This document shows positions 25,636 to 34,613 of a stretch of DNA of 64,000 nucleotides, piece after piece. The stretch comes from Wenzhouxiangella sp. AB-CW3 (GTDB lineage: Bacteria > Pseudomonadota > Gammaproteobacteria > Xanthomonadales > Wenzhouxiangellaceae), in the NCBI RefSeq assembly GCF_014725735.1, contig NZ_CP061368.1, positions 1,503,225 to 1,567,224 of the forward strand. Reading direction: 5' to 3'. Made by a program: the position numbers and the translations under genes. Numbering within the stretch: the stretch's first letter is position 1; every line of letters begins with the position of its first letter. The notes beneath the pieces were generated by a model, which was not told the DNA's origin, did not search any database, and worked only from the letters and a program-made list of their open reading frames with translations.

Positions 25636-28600
25636 GAGCCGCGGTACAGGCAAGCAGCACTCGTGAACTTGAAGGAAGCCAACCAGGCCTACCGCGCCAG
25701 CCAGTACGGCGCGGCCATGCGCTCCTACCTGGAGGCGCTGGTCGCTAGCCCCGGGCTGGCCAGTGTGCTGCGCCAGAATATCCAGATGACCCGGCGCAAA
25801 TACCTGGCCAGCGTGGCCGATGGGCCATTGCGAGTGGTGGTATGCGGCTGGAGCCTGACGCACAATGCGGCTGGACGGGCGCACTTGCTGGCCAGGCTCT
25901 ATGGGGAGTTTGCCGAGGTGGAACTGGTCGGGGCGCTGTTTCCCAAGTATGGCGACGGGGTCTGGCCGCCGATTGCCGAGGGGGATATCGAGCCGTTCGT
26001 GTTTCGGGCCGATGATCAGCGCCGGTTTGTGGAACAGGCCATGGCGCTGGTGGCCGAGCATCCCTGCCAGGTGGTGCATCTTTCCAAGCCGCGCATGCCC
26101 AATATGCTGTTTGGCCTGCTCTACAAGCTGATCTGGGGCGCTCGGGTGATTGTCGATGTGGACGACAATGAACTGGCGTTTCGGCGTGGTGGCTTGAAAG
26201 GGGAGATGGATCTGGACCCGGCCACAATCGCGGCCCTGCCTTATCCGGATCGGCTTGCCGGTCCGAAGTGGACGGATGTGGCGGTCAGGCTCGTCTCCCT
26301 GTTTGATGGCGTGACGGTGTCCAACCCGGTGCTTGAGGGCTGGTATGGCGGCACGGTGATTCGGCATGCGCGTTGCGAGCGGGAGTTTGATCCTGCGCGG
26401 GTTGATCGTTTGGCCGTTCGCAAGAAATACGGTTTGCCGGACGGGCAGCGGATCGTGCTGTTTCTGGGCACGCCGCGGCCGCACAAGGGGTTGGTGGAAA
26501 CCGCCCAGGCATTGGCTCGCCTGGGACGTGATGATGTAATGATGCTGGTGGTGGGCAGCTTTGATGCCGATGCCCGGACGGTTCAGCGGCAGTTGAACGG
26601 TGTGTCCGGGGTCGAGATTCGATTTCTGGATGACCAGCCGCTCTCGGCCGCGCCGGAACTGGTCGCTTGTGCCGATGTCTGCTTGGCGCTACAGCATCCC
26701 GACAGTGACGTGACCAACGCGCAGGTGCCGGCCAAGCTGAGCGATGCGCTGGCCATGGGCCGTCCGGCGCTGGTGGTGCGCAATCCGGCGTTTGCGGATT
26801 TGCCGCTGGATGAGGTTGCCTTGTTTACTGACCTTTCCGATCTCGACCAGGTGCTGGATCGGGCCTTGTCGGATGAGTGGCAGAACGATGAGCGGCGGGC
26901 GCGGATTCGCCAGGTGTTTCTGGACGAGTTTTCCATCTCGGTCAATACCCGGCGGCTGCGCCAGGTGGTGGCGTCCTTGCCGGACGAGGACGATCCGCGG
27001 CTTCAGAATTACGCACGTCGCATCCTGCCGCATTTCCCGCATTTTCCAGAGGGCCTGCTGGGGCCGCAGGCCGCGCCCAGGCGCCAGCCCGAAGGCGAAG
27101 GGATTGCCGCGGGCCGACTGGATGAGATCCTGGACCAGGACAGCCGCGAGGGGCTGGCGCAGGCGCTCGAAGACAGTGACCGCAGTATTGCCGAGGCCGA
27201 GCAGCATCTGGCCGAAAGTGGCGTGAAGCCGCTGGTATCGATCATCATGCCCACCCACAACCGGGCGGCGATGATTGCCGAGGCCATTCAGAGCGTGCTT
27301 GAGCAGTCCTGGGCGCACTGGGAGCTGTTGGTCTGTGATGATGCCAGCACGGATGCCACGGCTGAAGTGGTGGCGCAGTTCGACGACCCGCGCATTCAGT
27401 ATCTCAAGCTGGAAAAACAGGGTGCGGCGGCGGCGCGCAACCGCGGGCTGGAACTGGCCCGCGGCGAGTTCATTGCCTATCTCGACAGCGACAACATGTG
27501 GCGGCCGGGGTACCTGGCGCGCATGCTGTGGGCGCTGATCGAGCAGCCGGGGCGTAGCTGTGCCTATGCCGATTTTCTTGATTACCGGGTGGATCGACAC
27601 GGCGGCATTCGAATCAAGTCTTTTCGACGGCCGGCATTTGATCATGAACGATTGCTCGACAAGAACTACATCGATCTCAATTCGTTCATGCACCGGCGCG
27701 AGCTCTATGACTGCTTCGGCGGGTTTACCGAGTCGCTGCCGCGCCGGCAGGACTATGACCTGATCATCAAGTACACCTGGCTGCGCGATCCGCTGCATGT
27801 GACCGATATCGTCACGCTGTATCAGCGCAACGAGAACCTCGAACAACTGACGGTGACCGCCAAGCATCAGAATCCGCTGGTCGAGCGCATTGTCGATGCC
27901 AATGTGGCCGGCTACCTGGCCGACGGCCTGCCACCGGCCGGTGATCCTGCCGTGCAGCGGGTGACGGTGATTTCCTGGGACATGTCGCGCAACCACTTTT
28001 CCAAGGCCTTCGCCGTGGCCGAGGCGCTGTCGCGCGACTATGACGTGCAACTGGTGTCGTTCCGGTTTTTCGAGGAAGAGATCTTTCCGCCGCTGGCAGG
28101 CGTCAAGCCGCCGTTCGAGACGGTGTATCTGCCCGGGCGCGAGTTTCCGGACTTTTTCGATGCCATGCGCCGTGCGCTGGCTCGGATCAGCGGCGATGTA
28201 ATCTACGTGGTCAAGCCGCGCCTGCCCAGTCTTGGCCTGGCGCTGCTGGCCCGGCATGTGTATGGCACGCCGATTGTGCTGGAGATCAATGATCTCGAAT
28301 CGGTGGTGCAGGCGCCGGGCCGGGATCGCGCCGAGGAGGCCATGCCGCTGGATCAGGCCCGGGCCGATGATCCGCAACTGGACAACCCCTACAGCCATCG
28401 CTGGTCGCTGTTGATGGAGTGGGCGGGCAAGCAGTTGCCGGTATTGACTACGCACAATCGCAATATCGACGCGCATTTCGGTCATCGCTGCCTGTACATG
28501 CGCAACCCCAAGGACGAGCGCGTGTACGATCCGGCCCGCTGGGATCGCGACGCCATTCGGCGCGACCTGGGGTTTTCCCGGTCCGATCGGGTGATTCTGT

Positions 28601-30834
28601 TCGGCGGGCTGATTCGCAAGCACAAGGGCATTTACGAACTGGTCGAACTGGTCAAGCGCCTGGGTGATGCGCGCTACAAGCTGTTGTTTGTCGGCTCGCG
28701 CATTTCGCCGGATCAGAAGCGGCTGGTGGCCGAGCATGGTGATCGCATAACCGTGCTGCCGCCGCAGGACCGTGAGGCGATGGCGCGCATCAACCTGGCC
28801 GCCGACCTGGTGGTGCTTTGGCTCAATCCCGACGTGCCGGCCAGCCACTACCAGATGCCCTACAAAGCCACCGATGCCCTGGCCATGGGGGCGAGCATCG
28901 TTGCCAACGATATTTCCGACCTGGGCGAGCTGGCCCGGCAGGGTTATCTGCACTTGGCGCCGTTTGGCGACTGGGCGGCCATCGAGCAGGCCATTCGTCG
29001 CGTTTTTGCCGACCGCAGGCAGCGCCGGGCCATGCAGGAAGCCGGGCAGCGACTGTTCAGGCGGCAGTTTTCCTATGCCGCCATGCGCTCCGGTTTCGAG
29101 CTGGCCGCGCGCCGGGCATTGCACGAAAACCCCGAACAGGAGGAAGTATCTGAGGCGTTCTACGACTTCTTTGCTAACTTCTATCGCCAACGATGCCTGG
29201 TTGATGAGGACTTCGCGTTGCCGGGGAATGTCGCCGGCGAACTGGCCGAAGCGATCGCAACGCCGAGCCTGGACGAGCTGGATGAACCGGAGACCCTGGC
29301 CAATTTGCCCGAAGACGGTGTGGTGGCCGTTCTCCCCGCCGTGCATCGCGGGCGCGGTCTGGCCACCGCGCGGCGGCTGGTCGCCCGCGCCGGGCATCGG
29401 CTCAAGGTCTTGATGGTGCCGGTGGCATCGGAAAGTGAAGCGGTTGAGGTTGTCGATAAAGCCGTCTCGATTCTGCCGTTTCACTATTTGCTGGTCGTGG
29501 GGGAGGGGGGTTTCACGGGCGTCGACTGGCTGAAAAAGGCGCTGGCGGTGGGCGAGGGCGGTGATGGGCAGGTGCTGGCGCTCAATGGTGGGCAGGCGCC
29601 GGGGGAGTGTTCATCGTGTGTGATGCTTGGGCGTGCCTGGCTGGAGCAGCTGGAGGAAAGCATTTCGCAAGCCGAGAATCTGGCTGGGTGGATTTCGGGT
29701 GTGCAGCAGCGTGGTGCCGAAGACGGGGTGTTGGCGCAGGTGCCCGAGGCGGTGGTTTATGACCTGGCCGCTGCCGAGCAGGAGCTTGCCCGTTTCGAGC
29801 CCGAACAGACCGATTATTCGCCGGCGGTGGGTTGGTTTGAGCGATTGCGGGCCGCTGTGTGGCGCTTGTTGGGGTTGGAGCGCGGATCCGAGGTCCCGGA
29901 TATCGGCTTGCGCCGATTCCGGGACGACATGACTCAGTCGGAGGCGCTGGCTACCGGGCCGCGTCGCTTTCGGGGCGACATGACTGAATCGGAGGCGTCG
30001 GATGCCGGTTTGCGTCGGTTCCGGGACGACAGGAATCAATCGGAGCCGGCGGGTGATGGCGCGCACCGGTTCCGGGACGGCGGGAGTGAATCGGAGGTTT
30101 CGGGTGCCGGCGGGGGGCGATTGCGAGACGGCATTGAGGTGATCGACGCTGAACAGTTGCGCCGGCTTGAGCGCGGCAGCGCCGACGACGTGGTGGTGAT
30201 CATGCCGTCGATTAACCGCCGCCGCGCCATCGCCACGGCCCGCCACCTGGCCCAGCGCGCCGGCATGCCGGTGCGCATCGTGGTGGTGCTCGACAACCGG
30301 CGCCGTGGTTTTGTCGATACCCTGAATCGTACTGCCAGAAGGATTACCGCGCGCTACCTGGTTTACCTGGCCGAGGATGCCGTGGCCGGGCAGGATTGGC
30401 TGAAGATTTCCCATGATGAGCTTGAGGGCAGCGGAAAAGGCCTGCTGGCCTTCAATTGCGGAAAGTGGCACGGGCGCATTGCTGCCTTTGGAATGGTGCG
30501 CACGGAATGGGTAAGAAAATGCTATGGAAATCAAGTATTTCATGGTGGCTATCGTGCGCACAGGGCCGATAATGAACTGACTGTTATCGCCCGGGCTACC
30601 GACGAGTTTGTATACTGTCCTCAGGCCTTGCTTCTGGAGAACGATCCCGGAAAGCTGGTGTTGGACCAGGGTGTGGAGCAGTCGCACGCGGCCGATCGAC
30701 GCCTGTTCCGTCAACGGTTCTCCAGGGCGTTTGACGGCCTGGCTGAGGCCGAAAGGCTGGCGGTGCTGGAAGCAGAGTACATCGATCCGGATCGTTCTCG
30801 CCTTCAATCAAATCATTGCCGGGTAAATACTTAA
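25615..30834 (+). CDS. Giant multi-domain glycosyltransferase (GT4-GT2-GT4-GT-A-like)
   Basis: This 1739-aa protein contains a TPR-like N-terminal cap (~10-65), a GT4-like GT-B module (~70-460, PHKGLVETAQAL near 291), and a GT2 module (~540-760, SIIMPTHNRA and the metal site LDSDN). A second GT4-like module spans ~780-1175 (IRKHKGIYELVELV near 1000; PYKATDALAMGASIVANDIS near 1082). Two short GT-A-like segments lie at ~1236 and ~1526 and look incomplete. A low-complexity linker with four 17-residue repeats lies between them. The start is uncertain (TTG 25615 or TTG 25630). It probably performs several steps in assembling the surface glycan. Broken copies of its 5' end lie at 21394 and 22220. 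Confidence 0.85.
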   Translation: MIPGSLDEPRYRQAALVNLKEANQAYRASQYGAAMRSYLEALVASPGLASVLRQNIQMTRRKYLASVADGPLRVVVCGWSLTHNAAGRAHLLARLYGEFAEVELVGALFPKYGDGVWPPIAEGDIEPFVFRADDQRRFVEQAMALVAEHPCQVVHLSKPRMPNMLFGLLYKLIWGARVIVDVDDNELAFRRGGLKGEMDLDPATIAALPYPDRLAGPKWTDVAVRLVSLFDGVTVSNPVLEGWYGGTVIRHARCEREFDPARVDRLAVRKKYGLPDGQRIVLFLGTPRPHKGLVETAQALARLGRDDVMMLVVGSFDADARTVQRQLNGVSGVEIRFLDDQPLSAAPELVACADVCLALQHPDSDVTNAQVPAKLSDALAMGRPALVVRNPAFADLPLDEVALFTDLSDLDQVLDRALSDEWQNDERRARIRQVFLDEFSISVNTRRLRQVVASLPDEDDPRLQNYARRILPHFPHFPEGLLGPQAAPRRQPEGEGIAAGRLDEILDQDSREGLAQALEDSDRSIAEAEQHLAESGVKPLVSIIMPTHNRAAMIAEAIQSVLEQSWAHWELLVCDDASTDATAEVVAQFDDPRIQYLKLEKQGAAAARNRGLELARGEFIAYLDSDNMWRPGYLARMLWALIEQPGRSCAYADFLDYRVDRHGGIRIKSFRRPAFDHERLLDKNYIDLNSFMHRRELYDCFGGFTESLPRRQDYDLIIKYTWLRDPLHVTDIVTLYQRNENLEQLTVTAKHQNPLVERIVDANVAGYLADGLPPAGDPAVQRVTVISWDMSRNHFSKAFAVAEALSRDYDVQLVSFRFFEEEIFPPLAGVKPPFETVYLPGREFPDFFDAMRRALARISGDVIYVVKPRLPSLGLALLARHVYGTPIVLEINDLESVVQAPGRDRAEEAMPLDQARADDPQLDNPYSHRWSLLMEWAGKQLPVLTTHNRNIDAHFGHRCLYMRNPKDERVYDPARWDRDAIRRDLGFSRSDRVILFGGLIRKHKGIYELVELVKRLGDARYKLLFVGSRISPDQKRLVAEHGDRITVLPPQDREAMARINLAADLVVLWLNPDVPASHYQMPYKATDALAMGASIVANDISDLGELARQGYLHLAPFGDWAAIEQAIRRVFADRRQRRAMQEAGQRLFRRQFSYAAMRSGFELAARRALHENPEQEEVSEAFYDFFANFYRQRCLVDEDFALPGNVAGELAEAIATPSLDELDEPETLANLPEDGVVAVLPAVHRGRGLATARRLVARAGHRLKVLMVPVASESEAVEVVDKAVSILPFHYLLVVGEGGFTGVDWLKKALAVGEGGDGQVLALNGGQAPGECSSCVMLGRAWLEQLEESISQAENLAGWISGVQQRGAEDGVLAQVPEAVVYDLAAAEQELARFEPEQTDYSPAVGWFERLRAAVWRLLGLERGSEVPDIGLRRFRDDMTQSEALATGPRRFRGDMTESEASDAGLRRFRDDRNQSEPAGDGAHRFRDGGSESEVSGAGGGRLRDGIEVIDAEQLRRLERGSADDVVVIMPSINRRRAIATARHLAQRAGMPVRIVVVLDNRRRGFVDTLNRTARRITARYLVYLAEDAVAGQDWLKISHDELEGSGKGLLAFNCGKWHGRIAAFGMVRTEWVRKCYGNQVFHGGYRAHRADNELTVIARATDEFVYCPQALLLENDPGKLVLDQGVEQSHAADRRLFRQRFSRAFDGLAEAERLAVLEAEYIDPDRSRLQSNHCRVNT
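29890..30132 (+). repeat. Palindromic repeat and 51-bp coding tandem repeat inside the glycosyltransferase
   Basis: Bases 29890-29928 match the intergenic palindromic repeat found at 38349-38391 and elsewhere (GAGGTCCCGGATATCG...GATTCCGGGACGAC). From 29911 a 51-bp unit is repeated four times plus a partial copy, giving 17-residue repeats of the form RRFRDDMTQSEALATGP. All copies keep the reading frame. Confidence 0.85.
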
Positions 30835-30846
30835 GGAGTCAGGGGC

Positions 30847-32790
30847 ATGAAAATTCGGATAATTCTGTTTGCGGCTTTGTTGAGTCCGGCTGCTGCCGCT
30901 CTGGGCAATACGATTCTTGTGCCTTCTCAACAGCCCACGATTCAGGCTGGGATTGATGCAGCATCTGACGGAGATACAGTGCTGATTGCCGCGGGGTCGT
31001 ACACCCCGGGACTGCTGGAGGTCAATGGGAAATCGATTACGCTGCGAGGTGATGGCGGATCCTCGGCGGTTATTCTGGATGGAGGAGGGCAGAATTCCCT
31101 GCTGGAAATACTTCATGTGCCCGCACCCGGCGTAACCATAGAGGGCATTACATTTCAAAACGGCCAGGCTGTGCAGACGCGGGAAGGTGGCTGTATGGTC
31201 ATCTTGAACTCCACTGCTGAGGTTAAAGATAGCCGGTTCGAAGGTTGTGAGACTGACCCTCTCAATCAGAGCAATTCCGGTGGGGCCATCAAGATCAGCA
31301 ATGGCAGCACTGCACGGCTGGAAGGTAACCATTTCGAAGATAACCGCAGCTATTCACAGGGCGGGGCGGTGCATTACCTGAATTCGACAGGTGAGGTGAT
31401 CGATAACACTTTTGTCAGCAATGTGAGCCAGGGAGGCGAAGTGTCTGGAGGCGGTGGCCTCAAGGTGACAAATCTTGCAGGCTCACCCATTGAAGTGCGC
31501 GGCAACACGTTTACGGATAATGAGGCGAGTTTCGCTGGAGGCGCAATCAGTATTTTCGACGGAGATGCCGAAATAGTCTCCAACGAATTACTGAACAACG
31601 GTAATGCCCGGTTTGGTGGGGCACTACATTTCGAGACAGGTCCTGTGGCTCGAATCCTTGAGTTGCACAACAATTTATTTTCAGGCAACTATGCGGTGGA
31701 TCGTGATGATCCAGAACTGACGACCGATTTCGAGCAGGTCTCTGGCGGTGCGGCCCATATCAATTTCATTGGCGGATCGTCGAACTCGTTTACCGACTCG
31801 GTTGCCCGAATTATCGGCAATGAGTTTATCGGCAATTCCGCTCTGGATAGTCGTTGCTCGCAGGGTGGGGGATCCAGCGATGACTGTGGAGTCGGCGGTG
31901 GAATGGAGTTTCTGCGGGGCCGAAACTTTGAGCAGGAGGTGCGCGGAAATGTCTTCGAGGACAATTTGGCTGATACCTATGCAGCTGCCAATTTCGACAA
32001 GGTCTGGCTGGATTTTAGGGAGAATATCATCCGTGACAATCGTGCCAACTTCAATCATCCCGGGATCGGGTGCGTGACAGATTCCCCTGGAACGGTGACT
32101 AGTTGCCTGATTGAGGCGAATACCTTCCATGGTAACGGTTATGTCAGTAGTAGCACCCCGACTTTGAATAATGCTGGCGTCATCAATGTAAGACGTAACA
32201 GCGCTGAGATCTATAATAATGAGATTTATGACAATGTTGGTCATTTTGCCTTGATTTTTATTCGGCATGAAGATATTGCCGGGGCAAGCACCAGCGTCGT
32301 ACACAATACATTCTTCGATAATGATGCGGTCAGCCCCAACTTCGGGATTGTCTATATACGTGGGAACGGGCTGATCCAGTCCAATACTTTCCAGGAGGGG
32401 TTCAGGGCCGTTCGGATTGACGACTTTGATGTGGGCAGCACCAATATCATTCGCAACAACAATATTTTCAACACAAGCAGCGGGGTTGCGCGGATCAAGC
32501 AGCCCGATGATAGTATTGCCCAGTTCAATAGCGTGTCTAACCTGAACTCTCAGAATGAGGCCGAGGGAAATATCTCGGTAGATTCTGGCTTCGTGTCTTC
32601 AGCAGGCCAGGACTTTAGCCTTGAGGAAACCTCTCCGCTCGTTGATGCCGTCGAGTGCTTCAGTGCGGTATTCCGGGACCGACAAGGTACAGAACGACCA
32701 TTTGGTGAAAATTGTGATATCGGTGCCTGGGAATTTTTCATTGATTTCACGATATTTTCCGATCGGTTTGAATCTGGTAATGCCTGGTGA
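30847..32790 (+). CDS. Secreted right-handed beta-helix protein
   Basis: This 647-aa protein has a signal peptide (IILFAALLSPAAAALG), a PSQQPTIQAGIDAASDGDTV entry motif typical of pectate-lyase-like parallel beta-helix proteins, and many short GNxFxxN-type coils throughout (~residues 50-600). The end, including SPLVDAVECFS and IGAWEF, matches choice-of-anchor-type right-handed repeat proteins. It finishes with FSDRFESGNAW, like the FxDxFESG tails common on secreted proteins of Wenzhouxiangella-like bacteria. AAGGAG lies 9 nt before the ATG. It could bind, modify or cleave the polysaccharide; no catalytic residues can be assigned. Confidence 0.8.
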   Translation: MKIRIILFAALLSPAAAALGNTILVPSQQPTIQAGIDAASDGDTVLIAAGSYTPGLLEVNGKSITLRGDGGSSAVILDGGGQNSLLEILHVPAPGVTIEGITFQNGQAVQTREGGCMVILNSTAEVKDSRFEGCETDPLNQSNSGGAIKISNGSTARLEGNHFEDNRSYSQGGAVHYLNSTGEVIDNTFVSNVSQGGEVSGGGGLKVTNLAGSPIEVRGNTFTDNEASFAGGAISIFDGDAEIVSNELLNNGNARFGGALHFETGPVARILELHNNLFSGNYAVDRDDPELTTDFEQVSGGAAHINFIGGSSNSFTDSVARIIGNEFIGNSALDSRCSQGGGSSDDCGVGGGMEFLRGRNFEQEVRGNVFEDNLADTYAAANFDKVWLDFRENIIRDNRANFNHPGIGCVTDSPGTVTSCLIEANTFHGNGYVSSSTPTLNNAGVINVRRNSAEIYNNEIYDNVGHFALIFIRHEDIAGASTSVVHNTFFDNDAVSPNFGIVYIRGNGLIQSNTFQEGFRAVRIDDFDVGSTNIIRNNNIFNTSSGVARIKQPDDSIAQFNSVSNLNSQNEAEGNISVDSGFVSSAGQDFSLEETSPLVDAVECFSAVFRDRQGTERPFGENCDIGAWEFFIDFTIFSDRFESGNAW

Positions 32791-32859
32791 TCTGTAACAA
32801 TATTGGTATGAAATGCCAGACAGCGCTTCCGTTAGATCGATGGATTTGACTGGCTAACT

Positions 32860-33786
32860 ATGTCTCTCGCCAAGTATGCTGATGCACTGGGAATCAGCCA
32901 TGATTTCTCTGAGCCGGCCACGACAGCTCTCGTTTTTGTGCTCGATTCCGCGTATCTTCCTGGATTGCGGACTTTGTGCTATAGCCTGTGCGTACACAAG
33001 ACATTGCTTGACCTCCCGGTCGTGGTCATCAGTAATGATCCGGCCGTGGTGGAGGATGCTTTTGTGAACCTCATTGCAGATCGGGTCAGGTTGATCAGCA
33101 ATGAGGAGATCGCGGAGTTCCGGGGAATATCAGCGAAGAAGGTGGAGAAGCGGCTGCGCCTGCGCTGGATCCCCAAGTACACCTACCTGAAATGGTTCAT
33201 GTTCGACGAATATGGTTACGATCGGCATTTGTTTATCGATGCCGACATTGTCTGCATGAAGCCAATTGATGAACTTCTGGACATTTCGGAGGCCGATCTC
33301 GCGGGTGGACCAGTGTTCGGTAAGGGGTTGCGGCAAGATAAGGATGGGCCGTTGCCGCCCCGCCAGGTAGATCAGAAAATCTGGCGCTTCGGATTCAAAA
33401 AGTCGCCTGGCGGCACCAGACTTAATACGGGGGTTTTGTCAGTTTCAAAGAAGCTGTTAACACCGACATTCCGAAACGAACTTATTGCGTATGCTGAGCA
33501 ACATCAGTTCTCGGTGGAGCAGGTGGCGGTGCGCTCGTATGTGACAGAAACACAGCAGGCAACGCTCGAGCTCATTTCACCTGTCTACAATTTCAATCAC
33601 TTCTATGTGGACAGGATGTCTGCACCATTCCAGGTCAAGGCGCTGGGGCGAATCAAGCTGTTGCATTTTGCCGGTGCGATCGACAATCCCTGGACTCTTT
33701 CTGCCCCGCGCACGCTGCCGGAGTTCGTGTGGCACGAATATGAAAAGAATCGCATACGCGATGAAGCAGAGAATGGCTTTGCATGA
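32860..33786 (+). CDS. GT8-like glycosyltransferase
   Basis: This 308-aa protein resembles nucleotide-sugar transferases of family GT8 and glycogenin-type GT-A folds. It has an N-terminal strand ALVFVLDSAYLPGLRTLCYSL, the metal-binding DxD motif in HLFIDADIVCMKP near residue 127, TRLNTGVLSVSKKL near 187, and a C-terminal LLHFAGAIDNPW (the His-containing loop). It overlaps the next gene by 4 nt (ATGA), so it is part of the operon running to about 38200. Sugar specificity is not readable. Confidence 0.8.
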   Translation: MSLAKYADALGISHDFSEPATTALVFVLDSAYLPGLRTLCYSLCVHKTLLDLPVVVISNDPAVVEDAFVNLIADRVRLISNEEIAEFRGISAKKVEKRLRLRWIPKYTYLKWFMFDEYGYDRHLFIDADIVCMKPIDELLDISEADLAGGPVFGKGLRQDKDGPLPPRQVDQKIWRFGFKKSPGGTRLNTGVLSVSKKLLTPTFRNELIAYAEQHQFSVEQVAVRSYVTETQQATLELISPVYNFNHFYVDRMSAPFQVKALGRIKLLHFAGAIDNPWTLSAPRTLPEFVWHEYEKNRIRDEAENGFA

Positions 33787-34610
33787 GTAGCGGTGTGCTG
33801 ACTCTTCATCTGGGCTTGCCGAAAACGGGAACGACCTGGCTCCAGGAGAAAGTGCTTCCCTCGGCCGTGGGGCTGAATGTCATCTACAAGAAGTTTCAGC
33901 CGGAGTTCTCTTATGCCATCCACAGGTTTCTTATCCATGGTGAATGGCGAGATCGCATCGATGTGAGTCAGCTTGCTGAGCTCGTGAACGCGGAGCGAAC
34001 CATTTTCACGGATGAGAATGTCTCGATTCCCATGCAGGGGATCTGGACGGGGAAGGGGTGTCGCCCTGATCGGGTGGCTCATAATGCACAGTTGCTGGCG
34101 ACTGAGCTGGGTGGATGCGAGATTCGGCTGATGATGACCCTGCGGCGTCAGGATACCTGGCTGGCTTCTAGATATGCAGAGTCGGCCAAGCATTTCGAAG
34201 AGCCGGGGCAGGAGGATTTTGAAAGGCTTGTCAGTCGGGTGCTGGAAAGGAATTCAAGAAGCAAGAGCTGGCTATATTTTGATCAGGTTTTCTGGGCATT
34301 TTCCGGTTTCCTGAATGAAGAGCAGATGATTTTCCTGACCCAGGAAGAGCTCGCAGAAGATCCAGATAGCTGTATGGAACGTCTGGCAGCCTTTCTGGAT
34401 GTTTCGTTTTCAGAGAAGCCTGGCTTGAAAAAGAAGCGTGTAAATCGCCTCCACGTCAGGCCGAATGTGTGGAAAATGAAGAACTGGGATGATTTAAAGG
34501 TGCAGTTGCGTGAAGAGGTATCAGCAGATGTTTTGGCGCATTTTGCCGAGTCCAACCGACGGTTCACCGGGTTGACCGGGGTGGACCTGTCGGAGCTGGA
34601 ATATTATTGA
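33783..34610 (+). CDS. [20 protein letters not shown] protein
   Basis: This 275-aa protein begins TLHLGLPKTGTTWLQEKVLP, a textbook PAPS-binding P-loop (PKTGTT) of sulfotransferases. LMMTLRRQDTWLASRYAESAKHF near residue 117 carries the Arg of the 3'-phosphate site. The AERTIFTDENVS segment resembles the same region of the gene at 36360. It lies in a tight operon between a GT8-like gene and a membrane protein gene. Confidence 0.85.
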   Translation: MSSGVLTLHLGLPKTGTTWLQEKVLPSAVGLNVIYKKFQPEFSYAIHRFLIHGEWRDRIDVSQLAELVNAERTIFTDENVSIPMQGIWTGKGCRPDRVAHNAQLLATELGGCEIRLMMTLRRQDTWLASRYAESAKHFEEPGQEDFERLVSRVLERNSRSKSWLYFDQVFWAFSGFLNEEQMIFLTQEELAEDPDSCMERLAAFLDVSFSEKPGLKKKRVNRLHVRPNVWKMKNWDDLKVQLREEVSADVLAHFAESNRRFTGLTGVDLSELEYY

Positions 34611-34613
34611 GTG

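Noticed and set aside
26689-29484. 931-codon open frame antisense to the giant glycosyltransferase
   Set aside because: Its composition is His/Gln/Arg-rich, typical of antisense translation, and no family motifs are seen. The forward strand has clear glycosyltransferase motifs throughout.
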